Origin: CALOCN01 sp942491735
GTDB taxonomy: Bacteria; Eisenbacteria; RBG-16-71-46; JABDJR01
NCBI GenBank assembly: GCA_942491735.1
Contig: CALOCN010000014.1
Span: 3,100,001-3,164,000, forward strand
Reading direction: 5' to 3'
Length of the DNA: 64,000 nucleotides
The notes beneath the pieces were generated by a model. It was not told where the DNA came from, ran no database searches, and worked only from the letters and a program-made list of their open reading frames with translations. How positions within the stretch are numbered: the stretch's first letter is position 1; every line of letters begins with the position of its first letter. Below, one piece after another: positions 63,820-64,000 of the stretch. The position numbers were made by a program, and so were the translations under genes.

Positions 63820-64000
63820 CTAGAACCCGAACCCTCCCGTGGGGACGTACACTTTCTTCCATGCCGTCCAGTCACTGTACTGCGTGCCGCTGGTCACGGC
63901 ACGGACCTTGTACTTCCACCACTGGCCCTGGGTGGGCGTGGCGTCGTTGTAGCTCGTCGTCGACGAAGTGAACGTGGCCGGGGTTCCCGAGGGCCAGGGC
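63820..64000 (-). CDS. C-terminal fragment of a fibronectin-III-like surface protein (partial)
   Basis: The minus strand encodes about 59 residues up to a TAG at 63822-63820: WPSGTPATFTSSTTSYND, QWWKYKVRAVTSGTQYSDWT and the end VYVPTGGFGF. The spacing of Trp/Tyr and the KYKVRAV strand look like a fibronectin type III repeat. The gene continues beyond the window, so its function is unknown. Confidence 0.6.
   Translation of the reverse strand, partial: PWPSGTPATFTSSTTSYNDATPTQGQWWKYKVRAVTSGTQYSDWTAWKKVYVPTGGFGF

Noticed and set aside
1..64000. tRNA, rRNA, CRISPR arrays, insertion sequences, attachment sites
   Set aside because: Intergenic gaps were scanned by eye for TPsiC-like motifs, regularly spaced repeats and transposase motifs; nothing convincing was seen.

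Overview
The window reads as one stretch of a GC-rich, Gram-negative (diderm) bacterial chromosome. LptD, Wza/Wzz-type exporters and many lipoproteins imply an outer membrane. A C-terminal FlgD-like sorting domain on a secreted protein and a PorX-like regulator point towards the FCB superphylum (for example candidate phyla such as Eisenbacteria, Krumholzibacteriota or Latescibacteria). That placement is inference; no rRNA gene is present. I see no insertion sequence, phage, CRISPR array or convincing tRNA gene.

Layout. 0-3.2 kb: an Rrf2-family regulator, divergent comM, then a small Phd/VapC-type toxin-antitoxin pair. 3.2-36 kb: a nearly continuous minus-strand run. In transcription order (high to low coordinates) it holds serS, a histidine kinase, a methyltransferase, a PorX-like response regulator, tsaE-tsaB-rimI, accD, an ABC ATPase, a ROK kinase, lptD, two tandem metallophosphoesterase-like genes, cbs, a cystathionine gamma-synthase/lyase gene, mgtE, a MOP-type transporter, a membrane-TPR protein, DUF456, an M16 protease, a CPBP protease, a TPR lipoprotein, and a giant secreted haem/propeller protein. 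36-53.8 kb: a surface polysaccharide region (wecA/tagO remnant, asnB-like, glycosyltransferases, O-antigen polymerase/ligase, two Wzz-like proteins, Wza-like exporter, wecB, rmlB, ugd, flippase). 53.8-59 kb: pyrF, pyrD, pyrK and a TPR lipoprotein. 59.2-63.8 kb: a plus-strand operon of a solute-binding lipoprotein, histidine kinase and sigma-54 response regulator. The window ends inside a fibronectin-III-like gene.

Most notable observation. The gene at 19643-21040 has an in-frame TGA codon (20876-20878) exactly where its tandem paralogue (21125-22093) has Cys. The motif is CG-TGA against CGC. The TGA is followed at 28 nt by a near-perfect 9-bp stem with a GGA loop, the geometry of a bacterial SECIS element. 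The Cys paralogue lacks that hairpin. The only export signal lies upstream of the TGA, and four CXXCH haem motifs that need export lie downstream. I therefore annotate a putative selenoprotein: a periplasmic metallophosphoesterase-like domain with a CxU motif fused to a c554-like tetrahaem domain.

Other points. At least eight frameshifts fall in five polysaccharide genes, while all other complete genes of the window read through. Several start codons sit 6 nt after a -10-like hexamer with a 17-nt spacer to a -35-like hexamer, suggesting leaderless mRNAs. A perfect palindrome overlaps the predicted start of the transsulfuration operon. PorX-like and histidine-kinase genes lie close together, in the same window as a protein carrying a Por/T9SS-like C-terminal domain.
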